From assembly GCF_051622035.1 (NCBI RefSeq), contig NC_135357.1, positions 33,460,191-33,524,190 on the forward strand: a stretch of DNA of 64,000 bases, in the 5' to 3' direction. Numbering within the stretch: position 1 is the first letter of the stretch; the number at the start of each line of letters is the position of its first letter. This DNA is from Arctopsyche grandis (Eukaryota > Arthropoda > Insecta > Trichoptera > Hydropsychidae). A program made the translations under genes and the position numbers. The notes beneath the pieces are model-generated. The model ran no database searches, was not told the DNA's origin, and saw only the letters and a list, made by a program, of their open reading frames with translations. Below are positions 34,363 to 45,189 of this stretch, piece after piece.

Positions 34363-35250
34363 TGTACATCAAAAAATACACACGTAAGCCTTAGTTTTCA
34401 ATTAGAGCTTACATACATATGTACATAGTTGACTAGGTTTCCAATCAAAAACTGATAATAGCTTGAGAGCTTGTGGATATTATCAATTTGAAATGCGGTC
34501 GATTCCAAACCAACGTATGTACATACGTACATACGTACCTACTAGCTTGACGTTTGATTCGACGATAGCCTCTCTTCAATTCGACGACATTCGGACCTCC
34601 GATTGAACACACCTGTCATCCCCCACCTGCTGCGAATCAGGCCTGGCCAATTTCTCGGTATGATTCTCCCGCATCGGTCGCTAATTGGGTATTGATCGAT
34701 CGCTGCCATATCTGCCATTTACAAGTCAAATTGTCCTACGGTCGGGAGCTCCCCCAACTCACCCCCCACCCACCCCAATCCCACCCCTTTTAGAAATATA
34801 GGACTCGGCCGGAATGATCTCGATTTGCAACCGAATTTAGGCACTGCATGGACGATGGTCATTTGTCCGATTGTGCGTATAAATCGACAATGGTGCTCCA
34901 ACCTTTGATCGTTTAAATTGGAGCAGACGACAGGAGCAAATTGTGGATTCGATTGAAATAGAATTAAGCCACATTTCATAAATTAGTATGTAAGTACATA
35001 TATGTAAGTACACCAATCGAATTGTTTGCCGAAAATAATACAATACAATATGTACATGTCCAAATTAAATTAAACTTCCTATTTGCGTAAGCAAAGGCGT
35101 TTTATTTTTTCAATTTGTCTTGAAAATATATTGAACTAGTCGTTTTAGCCGTGGACTCTGAAGACTTTGAAGCATTTGAGATGTGGGTCTACAGTACGGT
35201 TGCCATAATTGTCGGACCATAGACGGAGACACCCCCCCCCCAATAAAAAT
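34363..35250. other. Intergenic sequence
   Basis: No gene is seen. A polypyrimidine CCCCACCC-rich patch lies at about 34745-34790 and a C-run at about 35232-35241. Confidence 0.45.
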
Positions 35251-35254
35251 AAAA

Positions 35255-37110
35255 GAGAAAATCGATCGTTTCTTATCAGAGTTTGCCAATTTTATTTGAT
35301 CATTGTTGAAACGGTTCCTCAAAATTGGCAAAAAATCATCTTTCCTGTTGTCACAAATCTTCTGTATTTATTGTGTGTATAATTTGTAAAAATTATGTAC
35401 AAATCTAAAATCCATAGATGTCTCAATAGATTAATTCTGTAATTAATTAATTCATTAATTAATTGTTATTTCGCGTTCTTCAGCTTCTGGAAATACAGTG
35501 ATTTATATAATAATAAAATGCTTCATTGTTTGTAATTACTTGTTCTCCTGGTATATACCTATGTAAAAATAAAATAAAATAAAATATATACATATGTATA
35601 AATCAGGAATACCTAACAGGTAAACCCCAATGCGCTATTCTAGCTAATGACAAACATCAGTAAACAAATTTAGAGAACATCATAGAATCTATGGACATAT
35701 TGAAGAAACATTTTTCAGGATTTTATATTGACAAAAAATCATCTTTCCAGTTGTCACAAATCTTCTGTATTTATTGTATGTACAGTTTGTAAAAAATATG
35801 TACAAATCGAAAATCCATAGATGTCTCAATGTATTAATTCTTTAATAAATTAATTAATTTTTATTTCATGTTCTTCAGCTTCTGGAAATACAGTGATTTA
35901 TGTAATTAGTTGTCAATGAAGGCGCAGTGGGGTCTTCCTGTCAAGCCTTCCTGGTATATATCTATGTAAAAATAAAATATATACATATATATAAATCAGG
36001 AATACCTAACAGGTAAACCCCAATGCGCTATTCTAGCTAATGACAAACATCAGTAAACAAATTTAGAGAGCATCATATAGTTAGAATCTATGGACATATT
36101 GAACAAACATTTTTCAGTATTTTATATTGACAAAAAATCATTTTTCCTGCTGTCACAAATCTTCTGTATTTATTGTACGTACAATTTGTAAAAAATAAGT
36201 ACAAATCTAAAATTCATAGATGTCTCAAAGGATTAATTCTGTAATTAATTAATTAATTAAATGTTATTTCGTGTTCGTCAGCTTCTGGAAATACAGTGAT
36301 TTATGTAATAATAAAATGCTGCCTTGTTTGTAATTAATTGTCCCGGAAGGCGCATTGGGGTCTTCCTGTCAAGCCTTCCTAGTATACATGTATCTATATA
36401 AAAATAAAATAAAAACATATGTATGCATAAATCAGGAATACCTAACAGGTAAACCCCAATGCGCTATTCTAGCCAATGACAAACATCAGTAAATAAATTT
36501 AGAGAGCATCATAGAATCTATGGACATATTGAACAAACATTTTTCAGTATTTTATATTGACAAAAAATCATCTTTCCTGTTGTCACAAATCTTCTGTATT
36601 TATTGTATTTATAATCTGTAAAAAAATTGTCCAGGAAGGCGCATTGAGGTCTTCCTATTGTTACGTACGCCGCGGATTAAGCGAATAGAATCCCAGAGAC
36701 TGTGTGACCGAACCTATGGGACAGGATTATCTGTAACGGATATCTGTTAACGGATTAACTAAATGCATACCGTGAGACCGGTGTAAGTGGTTTTAGGGAT
36801 TAGCGACAAGCTAAGTGCATGAAAGCTAAACAATGATTGCACTTCTCATACCGTGGGAATACATATCCGAATACGTGACTATACAGTAGGTAAACAGATT
36901 AGACGTCCTGAGAGATCTACCCTTTATAAGGCGGTACGTAAGCGATATCAGGTCATTCTGGACGGAGAACTGGCAATACGTGTATCTCCTGAATCATCAA
37001 TAAATGCTGTGAAACGACTGTTGGCTTTTATTTGGATCCTCCACCCACCCCTACGCAACACTATCAAGCCCTCCTGGTATATATCTATGTAGAAATAAAA
37101 ATAAATATAA
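35255..37110 (+). repeat. Tandem array of a tail-to-tail SINE dimer
   Basis: A unit of about 400-430 bp starts at CAAAAAATCATCTTTCC near 35331, 35733, 36131 and 36561. Each unit holds the 3' half of the CCAGGAAGG-type SINE on the plus strand, then the 3' end of a related SINE (AGGAATACCTAACAGGTAAA) on the minus strand. The first unit lacks its hairpin, and the fourth carries an internal deletion and a solo LTR in the hairpin loop. The same tail-to-tail junction occurs once at 53740-54064, the likely ancestral arrangement. Confidence 0.8.
36659..37060 (+). mobile_element. Solo LTR with perfect 4-bp target duplication
   Basis: It runs from TGTTACGTACGCCGCGG to CCTACGCAACA, flanked by CTAT at 36655-36658 and 37061-37064. 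CCTTTATAAGGCG (about 36919) is TATA-like and ATCAATAAATGCTGTG (about 36997) holds the polyA word. It is inserted in the loop of a SINE 3' hairpin. A 4-bp duplication suits Ty3/gypsy-type integrases, but without an internal region the class is inferred. Confidence 0.88.
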
Positions 37111-37232
37111 TAAAAATACATTTGTTAATAAAATAGATTAAACATATTTCTAATTGGAAAATCCAAGTTTATCGTCATATAAGTAATACTCTAAGAAGAA
37201 GAAGAAGAAAAAGTGTCATTAATGTTTTGAAC

Positions 37233-37484
37233 CATTGATGTATAATAGACTAGATGGGCCCTGAAATGTGATTTTGGTCGGAGATCTTGTCTTCACTAAC
37301 TGAGGGGTGCGGGGGGGGTTTAACTAGCGGGGAAGTTGGGAAAAAAAAGGTTTTTTTCCCTACGACGCAGCGGTACCTACCTACCTACTGGGAGAAACTG
37401 TGCATGCGCCATGTATTTTGCATGCGCCAAAAGGGAGACCAGTATAAAGCGTGAGGGCGGATCCATGTGTATTATATATCTATG
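37233..37484. mobile_element. hAT-like miniature element, perfect 8-bp duplication
   Basis: TTTTGAAC flanks it at 37225-37232 and 37485-37492 and fits nTnnnnAn. The ends CATTGATGTATAATAGAC and, inverted, CATAGATATATAATACAC are a diverged form of the 10868-11676 ends. The interior GGAGATCTTGTC and GAGGGGTGCGGGG words confirm the kinship. Confidence 0.87.
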
Positions 37485-37492
37485 TTTTGAAC

Positions 37493-38265
37493 TTATTATA
37501 GCTAAGTATCACGTGTCTGTCACGTCACTACTAGATGCTTGAGCTATCTATCCATGGTAAATTTGATGGGGGTTTAAGTCACGTCACGTCCTCATGGAGC
37601 ACGTCCCGGCTACACCCCTGGCGCATCCGAAGAATTTAATATGAAATTGAAGAAAGTGACCGTCGCTGGTCCAGAGGAATGACGTCATTTTACGTGAACT
37701 GCCAACGAGACAGGTATCCGAATCGTCAATTTCCAATACGTGATCCAATGCCATTTCAACCGAGCCCACACTTTGAGAAGCCGGCGACGAAAGCTAGTTA
37801 GGCACAGGCATTACTTATTGAGGCGTCTCGTGCCGCTTAAGGAGAATCGCAGTCCTCTCAAATATTATCCGGAATATCCTGCAGGCGTAACAGGTTGGAA
37901 GATTGCCTCTAAATTAGGCATAAAAGGGGTAGCCCGCAGCGAATATGTTATGCATCATGAGTGCTTTTGTCGAATTTCACTATTGGTGAATGCATATACA
38001 TATAGCCGACTGGGTTCTATTGAATGCCTGAACGGCCGCTTATCGTTAACCCTTTCGCGGTGTGTGTTTTGTGTTTTAATAAGGGTGTTTCGGATGAGGC
38101 CCACTTTCATCTCGGGAATTTGCAATGGATCAGATTTTAGTACATGTAATATTTCTCTAACTAACTTGAAAAAACCGCGTGCCATAAATAATATTCCGTT
38201 AGTTACAAACATTACTAACAAACTAACCAGTAGATTCTACATATGACAGAATCACTAATAACTAA
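37493..38265. other. Unassigned sequence with no firm gene
   Basis: GC content is moderate. An open frame at 37740-38246 (+) and another at 37584-37769 (-) look like neither a known protein nor a repeat. I cannot support either as coding. Confidence 0.35.
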
Positions 38266-38409
38266 AGGCGGATAACTTGCATGCTTTTTCCAGGAATCAG
38301 GGAGTTTTGGGTCTATTTACAAAGCTAGAGTGCAAAAAAAGGTTCTTCATAAAATTGGAAAAAGCACAGCGAACAATTAACACACTTGTCTCGGAGTCTC
38401 GGTGATTAC

Positions 38410-38514
38410 TAGAGGTAGGAACGGAAAAAAGGTTTTGTAAAAAAGGTTTGGCAAACCTTTAACAATGCATTTACAACATTTGAACAATATACAGCCCTCA
38501 GGGTCCGGGCTTTA
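38410..38514. mobile_element. hAT-like miniature element C
   Basis: GTGATTAC flanks it perfectly at 38402-38409 and 38515-38522. It starts TAGAGGTAGGA and ends TCCGGGCTTTA. The arms GTTTGGCAAACC and GCATTTACAAC are shared with elements A-E. Confidence 0.85.
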
Positions 38515-38636
38515 GTGATTACAACGAAATGTCTATACTCTTCAGGTATAAACACAGATTACCTAAGCCCAACCTGCTTTAGATCATCGACTTTAGAGAG
38601 TCTTTAATTAATATGATGTATTAGATGTATTATGAG

Positions 38637-38780
38637 TAGAGGCTGGAATCTGAAGGGGCCGGAAACGTGCCGCCTATTGTTCAATTGTTGTAAATACTTT
38701 GTAAAAAAGGTTCGGCAAACCTTTAACAATGCATTTACATTCTTTGAACAATAAACAGCCCCTTCAGATTCCGGCCACTA
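38637..38780. mobile_element. hAT-like miniature element D
   Basis: ATTATGAG flanks it at 38629-38636 and 38781-38788. Its ends are TAGAGGCTGGAATCTGAAGG and, inverted, TAGTGGCCGGAATCTGAAGG, a long clean inverted repeat. Confidence 0.88.
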
Positions 38781-38788
38781 ATTATGAG

Positions 38789-38941
38789 TAGACTGCAGAT
38801 AGACACCGTGCTTTTTCCAGGAATCGGGGTGGTTTAGCTCTATTTACAAAGCTAGAGTCGAAAAAAAAACGTTCGGCGAACCATTAATAATGCATTTACA
38901 ACAATTGAACAATACGCGGCACCCTCTGGGTCCGGACTTTA
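38789..38941. mobile_element. hAT-like miniature element E, sharing D's duplication
   Basis: It begins at the base after D's right-hand ATTATGAG and ends GTCCGGACTTTA. It is followed by ATTTTGAG (38942-38949), one mismatch from the shared duplication. It contains TTTTTCCAGGAATCGGGG, as in element B. Confidence 0.8.
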
Positions 38942-39036
38942 ATTTTGAGCATGCATGAGAATTGTAAATGAGTTTTTGAGCTCTTTTCCTTATTATGGTG
39001 TGCATTAGCATTAGAATAATATAATACTATGATTAC

Positions 39037-39147
39037 TAAAGGTAGGACCGCTATAGCTATAGAGCATAAAAAAAAGGATCATCATAAAAATGAACAAAGC
39101 ACGACGAACAATGAACAACGAACGGCGCAAAGTTGGTCCGCTCTTTA
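39037..39147. mobile_element. hAT-like miniature element F
   Basis: ATGATTAC flanks it perfectly at 39029-39036 and 39148-39155. The ends are TAAAGGTAGGACCG and, inverted, TAAAGAGCGGACC. It is 111 bp and non-coding. Confidence 0.85.
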
Positions 39148-39345
39148 ATGATTACTAACAAAATTAAATTAAAATTGTAAAATAGAAAATGATCGGTAGA
39201 TCAGTAGCTATTAAGCACAATAAGATGTATTGTGAATATAATTTAGTAATAAGAAAAAGCATTTAAAAAATGAAATCAAATTAAAATATTTCTCAATATT
39301 TAAACTACAATCGATCTGATGCAGCGTGAGGTTTACGAGAAACGT

Positions 39346-39785
39346 CACCACTATTTGAGTATGATTAATGTACAATAAAAATTAATGTACAATTCATAGA
39401 TGTCTCGTTAATTTGCTAGTTTTTCAGTGTCTCGTAATTCGATGACTTGTGTAATAAAAATGCTGCATTGTTTGTAATTGGCCAGGAAGGCGCATTGGGG
39501 TTTACCTGTAAGGCCTTCCTGGTATATATGTAAAAAAATAAATAAATAAATATAAGACCTATTGGCGAAGTAAACCTAATATTAACCTTGTAATAAAATC
39601 TAATACATCCACACACAGTTGCGTTTCTTTACGCGCTAAATAAATCTCAAAGGGACCTCAAGGGCCGAATAAAAGCCCTCGCACAGGTGAACGGAAAGAA
39701 ATTCGTCTAGTTGTTTGTCTGGCTGCCGCTCTTATTTATTTACATCGCATCCTCTGTGACGTCAAAAAATTAAAAAAAAATATAT
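39346..39785 (+). repeat. 5'-truncated SINE plus copied downstream flank
   Basis: The SINE 3' half is at 39346-39545, with a perfect 10-bp hairpin stem CCAGGAAGGC (39482-39491) and GCCTTCCTGG (39513-39522). The next 220 bp (TTGCGTTTCTTTACGCGC, then GGGCCGAATAAAAGCCC) are nearly identical to the inverse of 42444-42660. The match ends at GTGACGTCA (about 39768), followed by an A-rich AAAAATTAAAAAAAAAT. This reads as a retrocopy that carried its 3' flank. Confidence 0.75.
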
Positions 39786-39934
39786 ATACATATGTGTATA
39801 TGTACATGTAAAGGATACTATGGTATGAACTCACCCAAGTATTTTAAAATTCATCAGTTTATCAGAGGAGCAACGTGGCGATTGATATGTATGTATGTTC
39901 TACATGTGTTTGCGTTCACACGGAGATATAGTGT

Positions 39935-40100
39935 TCGGTTGCAGTTGACGTACAGCCCTGCCACAACTCCGCCATTTTGTTGCTTATTTTGAATTCGAAA
40001 CGGCCGACAGACAAGATGGCGGTCATAAATAAAATGGCCGCCGGCGGGCAACACGTGACTTCGGAGAGCGAAGAGGTGAACTGAATATGTGAACGTGGCA
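39935..40100. promoter_or_regulatory. GC-rich cluster of ATGGCnG words and an E-box
   Basis: Within 110 bp there are CCGCCATTTTG, CAAGATGGCGG and AAAATGGCCGCCGG, which contain the core GCCAT/ATGGC bound by YY1/Pho-type zinc fingers. CACGTGAC (about 40051) is also present. This is unlike the surrounding AT-rich repeats and could be a promoter or response element. No transcript start or gene can be attached to it, so function is inferred. Confidence 0.3.
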
Positions 40101-40273
40101 TATTAATGCTTATCCTACAGGACCGTATTCGATATATTTTTTTTACCTACATACATACATATGTACATATACTAAAATCGGCCATTTTGATTATTTCTCG
40201 CAAATAAACCTGCTTCAGGTGCAATTGATTACCATACGATTAGATTAATGGACACAAGCTATCATATAGTTTA

Positions 40274-41120
40274 CTAGTGGTTTTAGCCGGCTTCGCTCAG
40301 TATTTGTAATGTAAACAGCTTAAACACGGATAATCTAATAGTAAACATTTAATTAAATTTATTTGAATAATCATTTTTACTTTATTTTATTAAATTTAAC
40401 GTCACGGATTCTACGAACCAACGATTAGTTACATACATACATAGTTTCTTTTGAAATTATATATTACTAGCTGTATTATCCGGCTTCGTTCGGTATTTGT
40501 AATATAAATCGCTTAAACATGACAAATCTAATAGTAAACATTTTATTAAATTTATTTGAATAGTTTTATTTTATATAAATTTATTTTAATACTCATTTGT
40601 TTTATTTTTTATTAAATTGACTGTTATATAGTAAGTTTCAACATATTATATAGTAAGAACGAACGAAAAGTAACGAACAAACAAACATATTATATAGTAA
40701 GTTTCTTATAAAAATTATATGTATACCAGAATCCGGCCACTACGCCGCTCGTGGCTACGCCCTCGCGGCTGCGCCCCCTAGGGCTTCGCCCTGCTTTGAA
40801 TCGAAAAAAATCAAATCATTTGTTCGATGACGTAACAAATTTCTACGACCCAACAAACGAAGTTTACATACATATATACAAAGTCTCTTTCCAAATTATA
40901 TATTACTAGTTGTTTTACCTGGCTTCGCTCAGTATTTGTAATATAAACAGCTTAAACATGGTGAATCTAATAGTAAATATCCATTTGAATCGAAAAAGAA
41001 TATATCGAATCTTCATAGAAACTGATTTGTTTTCGAAGTTCCCAAACAACATTACATATTTATTTTCTTACATACTTATGTAAGTATGTAAGAAAATAAG
41101 TATGTATATACAAAGTCTCT
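40274..41120 (+). repeat. Serial fragments of the ACTAG repeat family
   Basis: Heads at about 40274 (ACTAGTGGTTTTAGCCGGCT), 40466 (ACTAGCTGTATTATCCGGCT) and 40907 (ACTAGTTGTTTTACCTGGCT) are each followed by TTCGCTCRGTATTTGTAAT. GC-rich CTTCGCCC minisatellite units lie at 40738-40800. A 19-bp-arm palindrome occurs at 41060-41099. It is non-coding and of unknown class. Confidence 0.7.
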
Positions 41121-41138
41121 TTCGAAGTTATACATATA

Positions 41139-41588
41139 TGTTGCGTAGGGGTGGGTGGAGGATCCAAGTAAAAGGCCAACAGTCGTGTCACAGCATTTAT
41201 TGATGATTAAGGAGATACACGCACTGGCAGTGCTCATTCCAGAATGACCTGATATCGCCTAAGTATCGCCTTATACGGGATAGATCTCTCAGGACATCTT
41301 CGACGTCTAATTTGTTTACCTATTGTTATGGTCACGTACGGATATGTCTTCCCACGACATTCCCACGACACGGTATAGGTCAATTCTGCGAAAGGACCAA
41401 TACCAGCCAACTCGGTCGCCATTGTTTAGCCTACATGCACTTAGCTTGTCGCTAATCCTTAAAACCACTTATACCAGTCGTACGGTATGCACTTAGTTGA
41501 TCCGTTAACAGATATCCGTTACAGATAATCCTTGAACGGTCACACAGTCTCTGGGATTCTATTCGCTTAATACGCGGCGTACGTAACA
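41139..41588 (-). mobile_element. Solo LTR, same family as 4315
   Basis: On the minus strand it runs TGTTACGTACGCCGCG to CCCTACGCAACA. It is flanked by ATATA on both sides (41134-41138 and 41589-41593), though AT-rich flanks make that weak. It is inserted among ACTAG-family fragments. Confidence 0.83.
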
Positions 41589-41602
41589 ATATATTAGATA
41601 GA

Positions 41603-42160
41603 CTAGGGTTTTTACCCGACTTCGCTCCGTATTTGTAATATAAACCGCTTAAACATGGCCAATCTAATAGTAAACATTTTATTAAATTTATTTGGTCGAT
41701 GACGTCACAGATTTACCAACCAACAATAATTACATACATAGTTACAAGAAGTTTTTTTTTGTTATTATAGCTTTTATACGCTTTGGCAATGACGCACATG
41801 TACATATGTATGTTGAATTGAAACGACTATTATAGTACGGCGAGCGTTATTTTTATTTATTTATTACTTTTAATTTATACCAGGAAGGCCTAACAGGTAG
41901 CCTCAATGCGCCTCCCTGGCCAGAAACATTGTTATGTAAAGTAAATACATATCAATTACATCCACAAAGACATCTATAGTCAAATATGTAAATTTGCAGC
42001 ATTTTTAAACAATTCATTAAAACAAAAAGATATACAGAATAGCGATATTATATATGTATATGATTATCAAAAGTACCAAGCTATGCTCGGGTTGAAAACA
42101 TCGCGTTAAATAAATAGCCAAATTAAAAATATATTAGTAGGGAAGATTGGCGATTTAGTA
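41603..42160. repeat. ACTAG-family fragment interrupted by a SINE tail
   Basis: ACTAGGGTTTTTACCCGACT at 41603, and TATAGTACGGCGAGCGTTAT at 41832. A minus-strand 5'-truncated SINE (41853-42030, hairpin TACCAGGAAGGCCTAACAGG) splits the repeat, which resumes at AGAATAGCGATATTATATA. Confidence 0.65.
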
Positions 42161-42443
42161 TGTGCTAGGGACTTGAAACCACTCAGGTGCATTGTTTCCG
42201 GTCAGGCGAGGTTGTGGGTGGGTAGGGGTGGGTTTTCTATGCACATGCAACGGGGGTGCATCGTAAAACGTTCACTGGGACACATCTCATACCCCACTTC
42301 CTTCCACCCCACATGTAAACCTACATTGCCAGCCTTGCAAGCCCATCGCTTCAATATTCTATTAAGGCTGAAAGTTGCGCAAAAGCATGACTGAAAAATG
42401 TGCAGCGGGGCAATTTTCGCGAATTGCAACGTCGCAAATTTTA
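42161..42443. other. Short GC-richer unique stretch
   Basis: GGTTGTGGGTGGGTAGGGGT and GGGGTGCATCGTAAAACG words. The open frames on either strand are short and unrecognised, so no gene is called. Confidence 0.35.
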
Positions 42444-43015
42444 TGACGTCACAGAGGATGCGATGTAAATAAATAAGAGCGGCAGCCAGACAAACAACTA
42501 GACGAATTTCTTTCCGTTCACCTGTGCGAGGGCTTTTATTCGGCCCTTGAGGTCCCTTTGAGATTTATTTAGCGCGTAAAGAAACGCAACTGTGTGTGGA
42601 TGTATTAGATTTTATTACAAGGTTAATATTAGGTTTACTTCGCCAATGGGTCTTATATTTATTTTATTTTTTTTTACATATATACCAGGAAGGTCTTACA
42701 GATAACCCCAATGCGCCTTCCTGGCCAATTACAAACATTGCAGCATTTTTTTTTTATTATACAAGTCGGTGAATTACGAGACACTGAAAAACTCGCAAAT
42801 TAACGAGACATCTATGAATTGTATATAAATTTTATTGTACATTAATCAATCTCATATAGTGGTGACATAGTAGGTAGGAAGGATATTTAGCCAATTTTTA
42901 CCGGGAACCGTTTCAACAATGAAATCAGAGAAAATTGGCAAACTCTGATAGGAAACGATCGACCTGGAGTCACAAATATCCAGGTCTGACCAGCAGCACT
43001 ACAGATATACTTTTT
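42444..43015 (-). repeat. SINE with the flank copied at 39.5 kb (likely source)
   Basis: On the minus strand: SINE body and hairpin (43015 to about 42665), then 220 bp ending GTGACGTCA at 42444. The inverse of 39346-39768 matches this at about 97%. Beyond 42444 the source continues into TAAAATTTGCGACG, without the A-rich run seen in the copy. Confidence 0.75.
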
Positions 43016-43084
43016 TTTCAGTATGTATATCTGTTTTTTACCTACCTACCTACACGCAAACAATATAAAACACCAATAGAAAAA

Positions 43085-43165
43085 TTAATTAATAAATTCC
43101 CGTTCTCGTTCCTGTTCCCGTTCTCGTTCCCGTTGCGTTCACGTTCCCGTTCCCGTTTCAAGTGA
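43085..43165 (+). repeat. CCCGTT minisatellite
   Basis: A degenerate tandem of CCCGTTCTCGTT-like 6-bp units. A shorter piece is at about 43568-43590. The flanks around it (TCACAGTAAGCTTCCTGGAC, about 43325 and 43499) are duplicated, and a third similar piece is at about 43981. Confidence 0.7.
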
Positions 43166-43404
43166 TGGTTGGAGCTCTACTAACGTCTCTTCAACGCCGT
43201 GTCGTCATAAACCCACTGGTAACGTGGTTACCAACGAACACATTTCCTTGACTACACAATGGCGCTTCAAATTTTTGCGTCGGTAAAATCGTAATTACGA
43301 ATAGTATTATCAAGAGATTTTTTCACAGTAAGCTTCCTGGACATGCATACAACAAATCCTGAAAGTTACATCGCAATCGGTTGAGTGGTTTAGGAGCCTA
43401 TTCG

Positions 43405-43465
43405 AGACAGACAGATAGACAGACAGATAGACAGACAGATAGACAGACAGATAGACAGACTAACA
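43405..43465 (+). repeat. GACA/GATA simple repeat
   Basis: Alternating AGACAGACAGATAGAC units, about 60 bp. Confidence 0.9.
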
Positions 43466-43700
43466 AACAAACAGTTTCCTGTTTTTATCCGATTATTTTT
43501 CACAGTAAGCTTCCCGAACATGCATACAATAGATCGTGAAAGTTCCATCGTACAATAACGCATGCAATTCCCGTTCCCGTTCCTGTTTCTCGATGCGTTT
43601 CGATAAGTGAATGTTTCATTTTCAAATTAATTCTTAATAATCAAATTAAATTATAGTAAAGTATAGGAACGCATACGTGACAGACAGACAAACATTGATT

Positions 43701-43703
<3 letters not shown>

Positions 43704-43778
<75 letters not shown>
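43704..43778. repeat. (TA)n microsatellite
   Basis: An uninterrupted run of about 37 TA units. The open frame across it is an artefact. Confidence 0.97.
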
Positions 43779-43783
<5 letters not shown>

Positions 43784-44109
43784 GTAGGATTGTTATGAGT
43801 TGTACGTAATGTCAGGTTGGTATGAGTGGTACGCAATGTATTTGTACGTTGGCATGCGTGCGCGCAAGTCGGTTACCAACTTAAACATTTCCTTAACTAC
43901 ACACTAGCGCTTCATACTTTTGCGTCTATGAAATCATAATTACGAATATTATTATTAAGAGGTTTTTTCCCGTTTTTTTTTTCACAGCAATCTTCCCGGA
44001 CATGCATACAACAAATCCTGAAAGTTCCATCGTAATCTGTTGTTTGGTTTAGCAGCCTATTCGAGACAGACAGACAGACAAACATTGATTTTTATAAATA
44101 AGTATATAT

Positions 44110-45185
44110 GTACATATATAGATATATGATGATATTGATATAGTCGCACTATAGCTTTTTTCAATTGTAACAAATATTTTTTATTTAATTCTTCTTAACA
44201 TCTTCTTGAATGCATTGCAAGGGTTTAATAATGTTAAAATATTGTTTTAATGAAATATTCATAAAGTCGTATTCAATAAATGTCACGGATAAAGAAAGCA
44301 AATATAATTAGATATATTGAACATAAATGCATTGTAGCTAATTTCGATATCCCGATAATACTAATTTTGAAATTGTAATACATTTAGTAAAGATCAAAGT
44401 ACATTCAAACTATGTAATATATTTTAATTTTAATATTTAAATTAGAATGCCTGTGGTAAAATATCATAACATTATATATTTTTTCACATTTTTGATAGTA
44501 ATTGAGTTAAATAATGTTGCAAGGAGAGCATAATTACCATGTTGGATTTCACAAGCTTTCCAAAGTTTTCCCACGAAGTTTTCAGGTAAACTCCTCTCTG
44601 TTTCTCAACCACGCTTGCGGAATATTTAAATTTCTCGTGGAAAAATATTTCATCCGCAATTTCTTTCGGATGGTTTGTTTTGCTTCACACTTTGTTATGT
44701 CGAAATTCATCGTTTGTTTTGAATCAAAATAATTTTCTCCCGGAAAACAAAACGTCTCGTTTGCTCGCGGCTCTCTGTTTGTGCGTGCGTTGAATAATTC
44801 GCAAATTCCAGATACGGCACGATTCAATTGAATTTTCTCAACATTTGAATTTTCATACAATGGTGTCTACTTGTCGGATTCATCCTCGACTGAAAAAGCT
44901 AATTGATCGCAATATTTCGAGCGGCAAAAGTTGTGTGTCAATTAGGCGTGTTTGTGCACCGAAGGCTGAAAGTTTTGTTTTGTTCAATTAATCACCATTC
45001 GATTCTATTTTCGGTTTTCGCAATTCGAGGTTTACAATTTGTACAATTTTGAGGTTTCGTTTACGAGCGCTTTTTTACATTGACGTTGTTTACTTTTTAA
45101 TTGACTGCAAATACTTGCACTAACGAGTAAAGTTTGGTGGTTTCTGTTTATATTCAGCGTTATTTACACCTGAAGATTCTACCTA
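44110..45185. other. Unique intergenic sequence
   Basis: No gene is recognised. An open frame at 44582-44860 (-) is unsupported. GC rises at about 44700-45000. Confidence 0.4.
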
Positions 45186-45189
45186 TAAA

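Noticed and set aside
37740-38246. 168-codon open frame
   Set aside because: No family resemblance, ordinary composition, overlapping opposite-strand frame; not supportable without transcripts.
39346-42875. Large transposon with 430-bp inverted termini
   Set aside because: The arms contain a SINE with its own boundaries, one arm ends in an A-tract, and the interior is a patchwork of unrelated repeats; a copied SINE flank is simpler.
43651-43836. Open frame over the (TA)n run
   Set aside because: It translates to alternating Tyr/Ile; it is a microsatellite artefact.
44582-44860. 92-codon minus-strand frame
   Set aside because: No recognisable motif, and the plus strand is equally open.
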